Of a stretch of DNA of 64,000 nt, positions 28,162 through 38,005 are shown piece by piece. Under the pieces are notes generated by a model that worked only from the letters and a program-made list of their open reading frames with translations, was not told the origin of the DNA and searched no databases. Made by a program: the position numbers and the translations under genes. Origin of the DNA: CS4-C045 sp963844115 (GTDB lineage: Bacteria; Planctomycetota; Planctomycetia; Pirellulales; UBA7805); the NCBI GenBank assembly GCA_963844115.1, contig CAWJNN010000073.1, positions 18,889-82,888 of the forward strand, read 5' to 3'. Positions within the stretch are counted from its first letter, which is position 1, and every line of letters starts with the position of its first letter.

Positions 28162-29406
28162 CTATGGCAACAAATAGGCGGCCCCCACGGTGGCGCCTGC
28201 CTGGAACAAGCCGGTGCGCCATGTGAACGGAATCGCCGGCACATAATAGGGTGCACAATCGCCAGGCCGATAATGCCCCAACGTGTACACGCACTCATTG
28301 GGTGTTCTCAGGCCGATCTTATACGGCAGAATCGGGATCGAGCCAAAGAAATGGGCTGCCGACAAGATCGGTTGCGTGATCGGACCGGTGCTATGGCCAT
28401 ACCGTTCCAAACCGCGTTCCTCAAAATAGAGCGGTTTGTGGCACAGCCCCGAGGCTGCCCAGGCGACATGCATCGGTTCTCCGCCGCGGAAGTTGGGCAA
28501 AGCTCTGTCGTTGACTTCCAGCTCACACTGCTGAGGGTACCGATCACCCGCCTTGCCCTTGGGCGAAATATCCAAACTGATTTTGGATAGGGTCGCTTGA
28601 CGCAATAGACGGATATCACGTTGACACCGTTTCAGGTGTTTTGCCTCGGCGTCCGCCTGTTTGTCTTCGCGCTTCTCCCGGTCGGCTGCGTCAGAATCCT
28701 TCTCCGCTCGATCCAGTTCTTCGTCCAGCGGCTTCAAACGCTCGCCCCTTGGTTTTTCCCCTGGTTTGTCCCCTGGTTTTTCCCCTGGTTTGTCCTTTGG
28801 TTTGTCCTTTGGTTTGTCAGTTGGCTTGTCATCTGTCCGCGGCCGCTGGTCGACCGGTTCCTGGATCGGATCCGTCCGATCGGGAGGATCGCGGAATAGA
28901 TCATCGGTCAAGTCGTCTGGGAGATCATTGGTCACGTCGTCTGGGAGATCGTCGGGAAAATTGTCCGGGATATCATCTGGCAGATCGTCCGTCGCATCAT
29001 CCTGATGCAGAACAAAGGCGTGGTCATCTTCTGACCGGGCAACGTCGTTGCGTCGTTGTTCGACGGGTTCGTCAAAACCGGCCCTGCGGATCGGCCTTGA
29101 AACAACGTTGCGCGAAGCATCGGCAATCGCGAGACGACGAACAACCGGTTGCGCACGTTGGGGCCGAATCGGATTAGGGCGACTGCCGATCGACGACGTG
29201 TCGGACGATTTCGATCGCAAAGGATTATTGCGAGGGCGATTCGACGTTTGCGGCGACGGATCGTCGGCCAGCGTCGAAGACGCCGTCCACGGGACGGTCG
29301 CAAAGATCAACAAGCAGGTCGTAACGCGGACAGCGATCCGGCTAAGAGGACTCGCCGTGATGCTCCGTGCTGTAATTGGTCGCTTCCTGCGTAATGGCGA
29401 TATCAT
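28162..29406 (-). CDS. Secreted Asp/Pro-rich planctomycete protein
   Basis: About 414 residues. The N-terminus carries a signal-like segment (RIAVRVTTCLLIFATVPWTASSTLA). A long disordered middle contains DLPDD-type repeats and a KPGEKPGDKP run encoded by 12-bp repeats at about 28750-28830; a helical Lys/Glu/Asp-rich stretch follows. The last 150 residues are conserved in style (HVAWAASGLCHKPLYFEERGLERYGH, LPYKIGLRTPNECVYTLGHYRPGDCAPYY), which I associate with planctomycete-only proteins. The start at 29406 lies inside the 3' end of guaB (65-base overlap), so it is probably translated from the guaB transcript. Confidence 0.65.
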   Translation of the reverse strand: MISPLRRKRPITARSITASPLSRIAVRVTTCLLIFATVPWTASSTLADDPSPQTSNRPRNNPLRSKSSDTSSIGSRPNPIRPQRAQPVVRRLAIADASRNVVSRPIRRAGFDEPVEQRRNDVARSEDDHAFVLHQDDATDDLPDDIPDNFPDDLPDDVTNDLPDDLTDDLFRDPPDRTDPIQEPVDQRPRTDDKPTDKPKDKPKDKPGEKPGDKPGEKPRGERLKPLDEELDRAEKDSDAADREKREDKQADAEAKHLKRCQRDIRLLRQATLSKISLDISPKGKAGDRYPQQCELEVNDRALPNFRGGEPMHVAWAASGLCHKPLYFEERGLERYGHSTGPITQPILSAAHFFGSIPILPYKIGLRTPNECVYTLGHYRPGDCAPYYVPAIPFTWRTGLFQAGATVGAAYLLP

Positions 29407-30826
29407 GAGGATGACTTTCCCTGACGCTTGCCGAGGAAACCTCGATAAACCGGGCATTTTGCCGCAGCTCTTCGACCGTTTTCGCTCCGCAATAACCCAT
29501 GCCCGCCCTGAGACCTCCGATCAACTGATACAAAAAGGGTCCCAATAAACCCTTGTACGGTACTCTGCCCTCGACGCCTTCGGGTACGAGTTTGTCAGCT
29601 CCATGTCCTGACGAAGTCTGTCGATACCGTTCGCTCGACCCGTCGACCATGGCGCCCAATGATCCCATTCCGCGATACGTCTTGAATGTTCGTCCTTGGT
29701 AGAGGATTTGCTGCCCGGGGCTCTCTTCTAAACCTGCCAGCAGACCACCGATCATGACCACTTTGGCACCCGCAGCGAGTGCCTTGGTGACGTCGCCGCT
29801 GAAGCGAATCCCACCGTCTGCGATAATCGGAACTCCGTCGGACATCTTGCTGGCGGCCTGGAAGGCTTTGAAGATCGCCGTCACCTGAGGCACACCGACG
29901 CCAGATATCACGCGTGTCGTGCATATCGAACCGGGGCCGATTCCGACCTTCACCGCGTCCGCGCCAGCGTCCACCAGGTCGCAATAGCCGCGAGCGGTTG
30001 CGACATTGCCAGCAACGACGTCAATATCCCATTGTTGTTTGATCTTTTTTACGGATTCGATGACGTTTGACGAATGGCCATGCGCACTATCAACGACAAC
30101 GACGTCGACACCGCGTTGTATCAGGCACTCAACTCGTTCGTAGTCATGAACGCCGACAGCAGCGCCTGCACGCAAACGGCCTTGCCGATCCTTGCAAGCC
30201 AGCGGGAAGCGCTTCATCATGTCGATGTCTTTAATCGTTATAAGTCCCGTCAGTTTGTAATCTTCGTCAACCAGCAAAAGTTTCTCGACCTTTTTTGCCA
30301 TCAAAATCTTCTCAGCTTCCGCAAGCGTCACGGTCCCCGTTGCCGTGACCAGATTCTCACGGGTCATTACGTCGGAGACTTTCAGATCCCACTGTTCCAG
30401 AAAACGGAGGTCACGCCGGGTCAGGATGCCCTCCAAATGCCCGTCGCCGCGCGTGATGGGAATACCCGACACGTTGCGAAGGTCCATCAGATCGCGGGCC
30501 TTCGAGACGGTAACATCCGGCGGCAACGTCACCGGGTCGTCGATGATGCCGTTGGCCGATCGCTTGACCTTGTCCACCTCTTCGGTCTGCTGTTCGACCG
30601 ACATGTTCTTGTGGATGACACCCAGCCCCCCTTCCTGGGCGAGGGCAATGGCCATGGCACTCTCGGTGACCGTGTCCATGGGGGAACTGAGCAACGGTAT
30701 ATTCAGCGCAATTTGCCGCGTGAGCTGGGTATGGACTTCGACGTCCGCGGGAACGACATCGCTGTAACTGGGCTCCAGCAAAACGTCGTCGAACGTAATC
30801 CCCTGGTAGGCAAACTTGTCACGCAT
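29342..30826 (-). CDS. guaB: Inosine-5'-monophosphate dehydrogenase
   Basis: GuaB oxidises IMP to XMP, the first committed step of GMP synthesis. The 494 residues show the N-terminal TIM-barrel start (ITFDDVLLEPSYSDV), two CBS domains (about residues 95-210), DSAHGHS, VAGNVAT, and the catalytic loop GIGPGSICTTR with its nucleophilic Cys. IADGGIRFSGDVTKALAAGA, GMGSLGAM and the mobile flap (KLVPEGVEGRVPYKG) follow. Length is normal. The downstream secreted-protein gene overlaps its 3' end. Confidence 0.96.
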   Translation of the reverse strand: MRDKFAYQGITFDDVLLEPSYSDVVPADVEVHTQLTRQIALNIPLLSSPMDTVTESAMAIALAQEGGLGVIHKNMSVEQQTEEVDKVKRSANGIIDDPVTLPPDVTVSKARDLMDLRNVSGIPITRGDGHLEGILTRRDLRFLEQWDLKVSDVMTRENLVTATGTVTLAEAEKILMAKKVEKLLLVDEDYKLTGLITIKDIDMMKRFPLACKDRQGRLRAGAAVGVHDYERVECLIQRGVDVVVVDSAHGHSSNVIESVKKIKQQWDIDVVAGNVATARGYCDLVDAGADAVKVGIGPGSICTTRVISGVGVPQVTAIFKAFQAASKMSDGVPIIADGGIRFSGDVTKALAAGAKVVMIGGLLAGLEESPGQQILYQGRTFKTYRGMGSLGAMVDGSSERYRQTSSGHGADKLVPEGVEGRVPYKGLLGPFLYQLIGGLRAGMGYCGAKTVEELRQNARFIEVSSASVRESHPHDIAITQEATNYSTEHHGESS

Positions 30827-31147
30827 CGGGCTAACCCTGGATCCCGGCTGGAAAAATGTAATCGCGCATTATCGCGGCAAAACATCGAACTAGCAACTCG
30901 GCCGGAAAGGATTTTGTGCCCTAGTTTGCCGTGGCGCAGGTTGGCAACCAGCCGACTTCAAGGTGCCTCTGGCAGGTTACGAAGTTTCGTCGCGATCAAG
31001 AGGACCCGAGTCGGAATGCGAATCGGAACGGGGTCGGGAGTCTTGGTTCCCGATACGACGTTCGGAATCCAAAAGAAGGTTTTAAGGTCGGAAAAAACAC
31101 TCCCGACTCCCTCAACGCGGCAGCGGGCCTGGCAGCGGAGACAGCAG
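30827..31147. other. Intergenic region upstream of guaB
   Basis: About 320 bases without a gene. GTCGGGAGT at 31033-31041 is inversely repeated as ACTCCCGAC at 31099-31107, a weak stem of uncertain role. No guaB promoter is obvious. Confidence 0.35.
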
Positions 31148-31991
31148 TTAGCGGCGCGCACGGCGGCGAGCACGTCGTGAACGATCATTCTTGGGAACCG
31201 ACTCGGCTCCCAAGCCGAAATCCACGAGCTCGGTTGTGCTGCGACGAACCAGTGAACCGCGGGTGTCGATTTCCCTCGTCAAACTCGAGACGATTTCGCC
31301 GGGAACCTGCTCAGCGTGAACGGCCATCGTGACCCTGGAACCCTTGTCGAATTCGTCGACCGTCTTCGTATGAGACGTGTCCACGATGTCAGTCAGAACC
31401 CGGTGCGGCTTCTTGATTGCGACGACTTGCACATCACTGCGCCGTGTCGTTCGACGGCCGTGATCGCCCGATACGTAGACTTCCCGCCGCAGAACGTAAG
31501 GTGCAACCGTCGGCGAATAGTAAACCTTAACCGTCTTTTCTTCCAGCTGGTCGGCGATCACGTACCTGTGTACCTGGCATTGGATCGACTGACCGTCGAT
31601 GTCCGTCGCCCGGCTTTCAAGCTCTTCAACGATCGGCTCGTGATCGCTGACTTCACCGTAAGAACCTTGAACCTCGGTTTGGACCGGGGCGGTGAACTTC
31701 TTACCGCCAATTTCGACCGTCGATTCGATTCTCAGTTTGACCCTGCGGTCATTGACCGACACGAGAGTCATCGTCTGTTCGGTCGTTGACACGCTGACCA
31801 CCGCACCCGTTTCATCCAGAGTCTCAGTGACGGTGCGGGACTCTTGCCAGGCCCCGGGGCTCAAACCGACCCCAGCAATGGTGTTCCATGGAGATTTGTG
31901 CCGCGCACGGGGTGACGGCGCAGACGAACGTTACCCACAGCAGGGCAATTATGCCGCTTAGAATTCCCGCTCGCGATTTAGGCCGTGCCAT
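31148..31991 (-). CDS. Secreted protein of unknown function (one frameshift)
   Basis: From the ATG at 31991 (GGAAGAG ribosome site upstream) the first 30 residues form a signal peptide (GIIALLWVTFVCAVTPCAA). Near 31900 the frame changes by one base, and a conserved-looking sequence continues to 31148: WNTIAGVGLSPGAWQESRTVTETL, VNDRRVKLRIESTVEI, IVEELESRATDIDGQSIQC and LRREVYVSGDHGRRTTRR. It ends with an Arg-rich tail. The repeated polar beta-strand pattern is reminiscent of DUF3108-like or GUN4-unrelated planctomycete proteins, but I do not recognise a family. Confidence 0.55.
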
Positions 31992-32196
31992 ACAATTCTC
32001 TTCCGCGTTTTAGACTTCGGAGGTTTTAGACTTCGGCGGCGGCCGGTACCACTGATCACCAATTATAAATGGGGCGACAAAAACCTTCTAGTAGGCTTCC
32101 GTACAATAGTAGCCTTCCGTACAAAGCGCTGTACAAGTCACGCTGGGGGCGCAGTTTGGGATCCTCGCGTTTTGCCGCATAAACCAGCGGCGATGG
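31992..32196. other. Short intergenic region
   Basis: About 200 bases with short direct repeats: GTTTTAGACTTCGG (two copies near 32008-32035) and a repeated TAGTAGGCTTCCGTACAA/TAGTAGCCTTCCGTACAA (32090-32123). No gene. Confidence 0.45.
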
Positions 32197-33585
32197 TTAT
32201 CGGATGTTCCCAATCGCCTCGACCAACGCCGTATCTTGACGCGGCATCACGGTCCGCAGATCTAACAGCAATCGATCGGCTTTGACGCGACCCACGATCG
32301 CAGGAGATCCGCAACGCAGTTCCGTTGCGAGGCGTTCGAGCGAACCGCTGGCAGGTTTCAACGCGATACACCAGGTCGCAAGTTTCTGGTTCGGCACCGA
32401 CCCACCGCCCAAGAACGCCTCGTCTTCAACGACGCAAGCTTCCGCGACGGCATCCGCCTCCGCGATCTGTGGTGCGAGTCGTTCGGCACGATTTTTCAGA
32501 TTCTCAACCGGTGTGGCCAGTAACTGCATGAATGGAATCGATTGTGTTGCGGTCGTCCGATCGCGATGCAGACGCAGTGTCGCGCCCAGTGCGGCGAGCG
32601 TCAGTTTGCCGACTCGCAGTGCGCGGGTCAGCGGGTGCCGCGTTATCTCGCGAATCATCGCTCGACGCCCAACGATGATTCCACATTGTGGGCCACCCAG
32701 TAGTTTGTCGCCGCTGAACAAGACGACGTCCGCCCCCGCCGCGATGCTGCCGGCGGCGATCGGTTCGCCCTCGATTCCATATTCTGAAAGGTCGTGAAGA
32801 GCACCCGAGCCGATATCGTCAATGACCGGCAGCTTATGCTGCCGTCCGACCTGTATCAACTCGTCCAGCGTTGGCGTCGCGGTGAAGCCGAGCACCACAT
32901 AGTTGCTGGTATGAACACGCATCAGCGCCGCGGTCTGCTCGTTGATCGCTTCTTCGTAATCGCTGGGGCGTGTTTTGTTGGTCGTTCCTACTTCGCGCAA
33001 CCGTGCCCCGCTGGCCTGCATGACATCCGGCAGGCGATAACTACCGCCAATTTCGATCAGTTGTCCCCGCGAAACGATCACCTCACGTCCCGTCGCCAGG
33101 GCCGCCAGCACGAGTAACGTCGCGCCGGCGTTGTTATTGACGACCAGTGCCGCTTCCGCGCCAGTCAACTCACACAACAGGCCTTCGACCGCTTCGGTGC
33201 GTTGCGAGCGCCGCCCGGTGGCCAGGTCAATTTCGACGCTCGCATAATCCCGCGCCACACGCTGGATCTCGTCGATCGCCGTCTCGCTCAAAGGCGCTCG
33301 GCCCAGCCCTGTATGCAGCAAAATGCCGGTCGCGTTGATGACCGGACGCAGACTTGGCTGCTCGCCCTGCAAGATGCGTCGCGCGATCCGTTCAGCCAAT
33401 TCCCCCACGTCGGGAATACTCCCTTCATGGGTCGACTTGCCGATATCCACACGCAATTCGTCCAGAAACGACCGTACACCACTGACCACGACATTGTGAC
33501 TGACACGATCGACCAGCGGTCGCAAAGCCTTGCTCTCCAACAGTTCGGTGACCGACGGGATCTTGTTCATCAAGTTTGGCGACAT
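32197..33585 (-). CDS. selA: L-seryl-tRNA(Sec) selenium transferase
   Basis: SelA is a PLP enzyme that converts seryl-tRNA(Sec) to selenocysteinyl-tRNA(Sec). About 462 residues show the helical N-terminus (IPSVTELLESKALRPLVDR), PVINATGILLHTGLGRAPL, the AALVVNNNAGATLLVL block and IVSRGQLIEIGGSYRLPDVM. VGTTNKTRPSDYE, the lysine-containing PLP site SGDKLLGGPQCGIIVG and a C-terminal domain follow. The ATG at 33585 is preceded by AGGAAGG. Neither selB nor a tRNA(Sec) gene is visible in the window, so the rest of the selenocysteine system must lie elsewhere. Confidence 0.94.
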   Translation of the reverse strand: MSPNLMNKIPSVTELLESKALRPLVDRVSHNVVVSGVRSFLDELRVDIGKSTHEGSIPDVGELAERIARRILQGEQPSLRPVINATGILLHTGLGRAPLSETAIDEIQRVARDYASVEIDLATGRRSQRTEAVEGLLCELTGAEAALVVNNNAGATLLVLAALATGREVIVSRGQLIEIGGSYRLPDVMQASGARLREVGTTNKTRPSDYEEAINEQTAALMRVHTSNYVVLGFTATPTLDELIQVGRQHKLPVIDDIGSGALHDLSEYGIEGEPIAAGSIAAGADVVLFSGDKLLGGPQCGIIVGRRAMIREITRHPLTRALRVGKLTLAALGATLRLHRDRTTATQSIPFMQLLATPVENLKNRAERLAPQIAEADAVAEACVVEDEAFLGGGSVPNQKLATWCIALKPASGSLERLATELRCGSPAIVGRVKADRLLLDLRTVMPRQDTALVEAIGNIR

Positions 33586-33760
33586 CGCGTTGACCTTCCT
33601 GGTAGGATCGTGCTGGACAAATGTCTCAATTTTGAAACTAACACTAAGGGCTCGCATCGTCAAACCGACGCCTCGGAACCGTTTGGGCAGCAGTGTCGTT
33701 CAGCCATCAATTTTCCCCGGCTTACCCTTTCACGTGACAATCGGGCGGCAGATAACAATA

Positions 33761-35164
33761 ATGAAGCGTTATGGCGAGCGCGTTGTCAGCCCGGCGGCAA
33801 TCGCGGCGGGCTTGCTGTTGTTGAGCCTCTGCTGGGGTCGACCCGTCAGCGCTCAACTCGATACAACCATCCAGCTGCCAACGTTTGGTGTCTCGGTCGA
33901 TGCCAAGGGAGTCGTCGAAGTCAAAGCGTTTCCGGATCCGGACGGCCGACTGCGGGCGCAACGCCTCGCCGCGGCCGAGGCCGGCTTGCCAAAGAATATG
34001 CGCAAGCCATCCCCGCTGAGGAAGGTCTCGCTGGTTCGACTAGAGCAGGCCATCGCGCGGCGGGTCAAGGAGGGCAAGCCGCTGACCGAGCCAATGCGAT
34101 TCCTGGCTGGCCTTTCTCAACTGCAGTTTTTGTTCTGCTATCCCGATCGCGGCGACGTTATCATCGCCGGCCCGGCGGAAGGCTGGATCCACGATGCCGC
34201 GGGACGTGTCATCGGGGCGACGACGGGACGACCGACGTTACGGCTGGATGATTTGCTGATTGCGTTGCGATCGTTCCCGCCGGGACAGGACAATCGACCG
34301 TTTATCGGGTGCACGATCGAGCCGGGCGAGGACGGCCTGAAACGCTTCATGGAGTTTCAAAAAACGGTGCCCGGCAGAGTGCGACCGACAGAACGATCCC
34401 AGGTCGCCCGAAATATTCTGGAAGGGACACGGCAGGCCTTGGGCATGTCGGAAATCCGTGTCTTCGGAATTCCACCCACCACGCACCTGGCCCAGGTCAT
34501 GGTGGAGGCCGATTTTCGCATGAAGCGAATCGGGATCGACTTGGAACCACCCCCTGTCAAAATGAAGACGTTCCTGGGCGCCCTTCGTAATCCGCGCGAC
34601 GGAACGTTGCAGCGGTGGTGGTTTCAGCCGCAATACGAGTGCCTGAAGACGACCGACGATCAACTAGCAGCAGAACTGGTCGGACAGGGCGTGCAATTGC
34701 TCTCCGAGGATCTTGCCATTGGGCCCAACGGTAAACAATTGAATCCGACGGCCAGGGTCAGCCAGGCGAGTCGCCTCTATGCCTCAACGTTTACCAAGAA
34801 GTATCCGCAAATTGCCGCCGCGAGTCCGGTTTTTGCACAACTTCGGTCCGGGATCAACTTGCTGGTCGCCGCAGCCTTTCTGCAGCACGAAGACTGGTAT
34901 GCTCGCGCTGGCTGGAAAATGACGACGCTGAATCGCCCAGAACAATTGCCAGTGGCTGTCCTGCCCGCCCCTCGTCAAGTTGCCTGCGCGGTGAACGTAA
35001 CGTGGAAAGGTAATCGCCTGCTGTCACCGGCTGGGGGCGTTTCGCTGCAACCTTATCGAGCGTTGGATCCGATGCACCGCGTCAAGGACGACGGCACCGT
35101 GCGTCAGACGTCGGATCAGGTACGCACGCGCCACGGCGATGACGATCGGTGGTGGTGGGACTGA
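33761..35164 (+). CDS. Secreted DUF1598 protein
   Basis: About 467 residues with a signal peptide (AIAAGLLLLSLCWGRPVSA). Planctomycete DUF1598 features follow: GVSVDAKGVVEVKAF near the N-terminus, FLAGLSQLQFLFCYPDRGDVIIAGPAEGW, FIGCTIEPGEDGLKRF, THLAQVMVEADFRMKRIGIDLE, RWWFQPQYECLKTTDDQLA and FTKKYPQIAAASPVFAQLRSGINLLVAAAF. The function is not known. It diverges from selA across about 175 bases. A heptamer minisatellite begins at the base after its stop codon. Confidence 0.82.
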   Translation: MKRYGERVVSPAAIAAGLLLLSLCWGRPVSAQLDTTIQLPTFGVSVDAKGVVEVKAFPDPDGRLRAQRLAAAEAGLPKNMRKPSPLRKVSLVRLEQAIARRVKEGKPLTEPMRFLAGLSQLQFLFCYPDRGDVIIAGPAEGWIHDAAGRVIGATTGRPTLRLDDLLIALRSFPPGQDNRPFIGCTIEPGEDGLKRFMEFQKTVPGRVRPTERSQVARNILEGTRQALGMSEIRVFGIPPTTHLAQVMVEADFRMKRIGIDLEPPPVKMKTFLGALRNPRDGTLQRWWFQPQYECLKTTDDQLAAELVGQGVQLLSEDLAIGPNGKQLNPTARVSQASRLYASTFTKKYPQIAAASPVFAQLRSGINLLVAAAFLQHEDWYARAGWKMTTLNRPEQLPVAVLPAPRQVACAVNVTWKGNRLLSPAGGVSLQPYRALDPMHRVKDDGTVRQTSDQVRTRHGDDDRWWWD

Positions 35165-35310
35165 TTTGGATTGCGGATTGCGGATTGCGGATTGCGGATT
35201 GCGGATTGCGGATTGGGGATTGGGGATTGCGGATTGGGGATTGCGGGATTGGGGGATTGCGGATTGGGGATTGGGGATTGGGGATTGGGGATTGGGGATT
35301 TCGGATTTGC
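35165..35310. repeat. 7-bp minisatellite (GGATTGC/GGATTGG)
   Basis: About 20 copies of a GGATTGC or GGATTGG heptamer begin immediately after the stop codon of the DUF1598 gene. Because 7 is not a multiple of 3 and the unit has no stop, all three frames read through as artificial repeat peptides. Confidence 0.93.
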
Positions 35311-35494
35311 GTCAGCAGGCCAAATGGGCTGGATGTCGTTTTATTTCATCGTTGGGTGTGAAAACGCTTCATGTTAGGCGGCCTCCTCGCGTGGATGGGG
35401 GCCGATTTCGTGCCGTTCGTTCCTTCCATGGATTTGGACCGGTAGTTGCTGCTATTTGCCTGGAATCTGCTCCCTTGTCTTTCCAGGCGAGTCC

Positions 35495-36904
35495 ATGCAT
35501 TTACTTATTCTTCTGGCGGTCCTTGCGGCGCTGGTCTCGGCCGAGGGTCAAGTCCAGACGGCTGTTCCCGCGGGATTTCAACGGCTGCTGTTGACGCTGA
35601 CTGGGCTGGCCATCGTGTCGAGCGCGGCCTGGGTCGTTTCCGCCGCGACGTCGTATTCGTTATACCGCAACGTCGGTGCCCGCCGCCTGGTGCTCGAACG
35701 ATTTGAAAAACTGCAATTCGCGCACACGCTGCTGTGGCTCGGAGTTTCTGCAGTCATTCTGTTCGGACTGGAATGGGCGGCTGTGGTTCGAGGCAACTGG
35801 AAACTGGACGGTACCTTCCTCATCGACGAACTTTTGATCGTTGCTCCCGTTCTCCTGGGTCAGATCTTTTCCTGGGCGGTGTTTTATGACGTCGACTGCG
35901 CGGTACGCAATACCACTCCACACTCGCACGTCCCGTCGGAATCGACGCTGTCGCGCGGCGGTTTTGTCGCCCTCCACGCTCGTCATTATTTCGGACTCGT
36001 GCTGATACCGCTGCTGGCCGTGTTTGCGGCGCGTGATCTCTCCGAAATCGCAGCCCCACAATCCTTCGCGGACGGACCGCCATGGGGTGCCTTTCTGCTG
36101 GTACTCGCCGCCGTCGGGTTCACGTATCCACTTCTGTTGCGATTTACGTGGGATACACAACCGCTGAGTCATGGCTCGTTGCGACAGAGCCTCGAAGACA
36201 CTCAAACGGAACAACGGGTCAAGACGCGGGAAATACTCGTTTGGCGAACCAACGGCAGGATCGTGAATGCCGCCGTGACGGGTGCCGTTCCACTGCTACG
36301 ATATGTGTTCCTCAGCGACGGCCTGCTGCGCCGATTGAGCGACGGGCAGATCGTTGCCATCTTCAAACATGAGCTCGGGCACGTCCGCTGCCGACATCCA
36401 CAGTTGCGACTCCTCGCGCTGGCGGCGCCGCTGGCCGTCTGGCAAGCGACGACGACCCTTGCGCCGGATCTTGTCGACCAGATGAACGAGTCGGTTCATG
36501 CGCTCAGCGGCGGTAACTGGCTGTTATCCCTCTTGATCCCGTTAAGCGCGCTGGGACTATACGGCGTGACGTTTTTTTGCTGGTACGCGCGCGTGATGGA
36601 GTTTCAGGCGGATCTGAATGCCTGCGGCATCTACGGCGGGCGGACCGTACCCAGCGACGACCAACAAGAACAAGCCCGCGTACTGGTGTCCGCCCTGTAT
36701 CGTCTGACGCAAATCAACGGCGAATCGGGAGCTGGCCTACTGCATCCCTCGCTCGGGGCGCGGATCACCTTTATCCGACACGCGATGCGTAGCCAACAAA
36801 CCGCTTACCGATTCGAGGCGCGGATGCGCCTGATCGCGGCACTTCTGATCGTCACCGTCGCGATCGGTTTTCTTGTGCCGCTGATCAATCTGTTGTCACT
36901 CTAG
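35495..36904 (+). CDS. M48-family membrane metalloprotease
   Basis: About 469 residues, with around four N-terminal helices, a cytoplasmic peptidase region and one or two further helices. The zinc site is FKHELGHVRCRHP (HExxH), with a downstream EFQADLNACGIYGG that fits the M48 third ligand Glu and the ExxxD-like pattern. LGARITFIRHA is a typical M48 C-terminal block. Such proteases (HtpX/Ste24-like) degrade or process misfolded membrane proteins. The ATG at 35495 fits the first helix better than the upstream start at 35456. Confidence 0.85.
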   Translation: MHLLILLAVLAALVSAEGQVQTAVPAGFQRLLLTLTGLAIVSSAAWVVSAATSYSLYRNVGARRLVLERFEKLQFAHTLLWLGVSAVILFGLEWAAVVRGNWKLDGTFLIDELLIVAPVLLGQIFSWAVFYDVDCAVRNTTPHSHVPSESTLSRGGFVALHARHYFGLVLIPLLAVFAARDLSEIAAPQSFADGPPWGAFLLVLAAVGFTYPLLLRFTWDTQPLSHGSLRQSLEDTQTEQRVKTREILVWRTNGRIVNAAVTGAVPLLRYVFLSDGLLRRLSDGQIVAIFKHELGHVRCRHPQLRLLALAAPLAVWQATTTLAPDLVDQMNESVHALSGGNWLLSLLIPLSALGLYGVTFFCWYARVMEFQADLNACGIYGGRTVPSDDQQEQARVLVSALYRLTQINGESGAGLLHPSLGARITFIRHAMRSQQTAYRFEARMRLIAALLIVTVAIGFLVPLINLLSL

Positions 36905-37179
36905 CTGTTACATCCGCCGTCGTTTGGCCGACCACGAGCCTCCAAACTATGACGAGGCACGCGGTTGCGATTTGCACATCTGCAGCCGGAATAACCGGAA
37001 ACTTCCGCATACTCTACGCACCTTTCTTATCTTTTCTATCTTTCCGAGAAATTAGATTCGGCAATGCCGCCACTAATTACCGATCTTTTCACGGTGAGAT
37101 TAATCGCTTCACGGTGAGATTGATCATTCCCGTTGCGGTCAGGACCCCTCCCCTGCTACCCCGAGAATAGGAACAGACG
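36905..37179. other. Intergenic region before the small-protein cluster
   Basis: About 275 bases, A+T-richer than its surroundings. It contains a direct repeat, TTTTCACGGTGAGATTAATC/GCTTCACGGTGAGATTGATC, at about 37084-37126. No gene. Confidence 0.45.
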
Positions 37180-37413
37180 ATGTCGGAGACGTTTATGACA
37201 GAATGCCTGCTTTCCCAGCGAATTGACAGCGCAATTGCCAGCTGCAGCCACTTTTCTCCCCGTAGCACCTTTACGTGTTCTACGAACGGCGGATGTGTCA
37301 CGCTGCAAGGAACCGTTGGCTCGTTTTATCACAAGCAGTTGGCTCAGGAAGTCATCAAGACAGTTGACGGGGTTTCGCAGATCGAAAACCAACTGGAAGT
37401 GATGTCTCGGTAG
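37180..37413 (+). CDS. BON-domain protein
   Basis: 77 residues forming one BON domain: LSQRIDSAIASCSHF, then VTLQGTVGSFYHKQLAQEVIKTVDGVSQIENQLEV, with the diagnostic GxV...A...V..V.GV..V.N.L pattern. BON domains bind phospholipid or polysaccharide, often in the periplasm. There is no signal peptide, so it may be cytoplasmic. It is the first of four small genes on this strand. Confidence 0.78.
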   Translation: MSETFMTECLLSQRIDSAIASCSHFSPRSTFTCSTNGGCVTLQGTVGSFYHKQLAQEVIKTVDGVSQIENQLEVMSR

Positions 37414-37562
37414 CCCGATAAGACCCCTCTCAAGGGTGCCAACGGATTCCTCCGACGCTGCTGCCTTTCCTCGCCGCACACGGGGTTTGGCTGACTCTTG
37501 CCCACCCCATTGCCATCCCAAGGCGGGAAAATTCTCAATACAACGAGGAACGACAACGTCGC

Positions 37563-37940
37563 ATGGACGATTCCGAGACGCACCACGACCGAGCGCCTTT
37601 GGCCGGGGTCGTACGCGAGCTGGAGTCACAACCTGCCATGGATCAATTTCTCTCAGGAGAACACGCCCAGAGCAGCAAGCGGCTGCGGCAGGCCATCGGC
37701 GTGTTGGTTCGCATGATCATGGAGCGTCGCGGGTGGCGAAAGACCGGCCGCAAGGGTTCGCTGGGTGTCCGAGCCACCGTGGCCCCGCGGGCGGCCAATC
37801 ACAATACGGGGGGGTTGGCGTACTGGTTTATTCGAGCCGAGCGCTACGAGCGTGCCGAGGGCATGCCGTTCCGCACGGTACGCGAGCGCTGCCGAGAATT
37901 CGAATCCGCTGTTCCGCAGGATTCGTCCGTGCAAGCGTGA
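37563..37940 (+). CDS. Hypothetical protein
   Basis: 125 residues, no family recognised. A basic region (RLRQAIGVLVRMIMERRGWRKTGRKGSLG) leads into GGLAYWFIRAERYERAEGM. The ATG at 37563 opens the longest frame; a later Met (MDQFLSGEHAQSS) is also possible. It sits between the BON gene and another small gene, which supports a real coding region. The basic patch might bind nucleic acid, but that is a guess. Confidence 0.5.
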   Translation: MDDSETHHDRAPLAGVVRELESQPAMDQFLSGEHAQSSKRLRQAIGVLVRMIMERRGWRKTGRKGSLGVRATVAPRAANHNTGGLAYWFIRAERYERAEGMPFRTVRERCREFESAVPQDSSVQA

Positions 37941-38005
37941 AACAAAGTGCAAACCGATCCACATCGGACGGTTTAGCGATTACTGTTGAGTCCGGAGAAA
38001 AAGCA

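Noticed and set aside
35165..35377. Repeat-protein open frames (Ile-Ala-Asp-Cys-Gly type)
   Set aside because: They are translations of a 7-bp minisatellite and appear in all frames.
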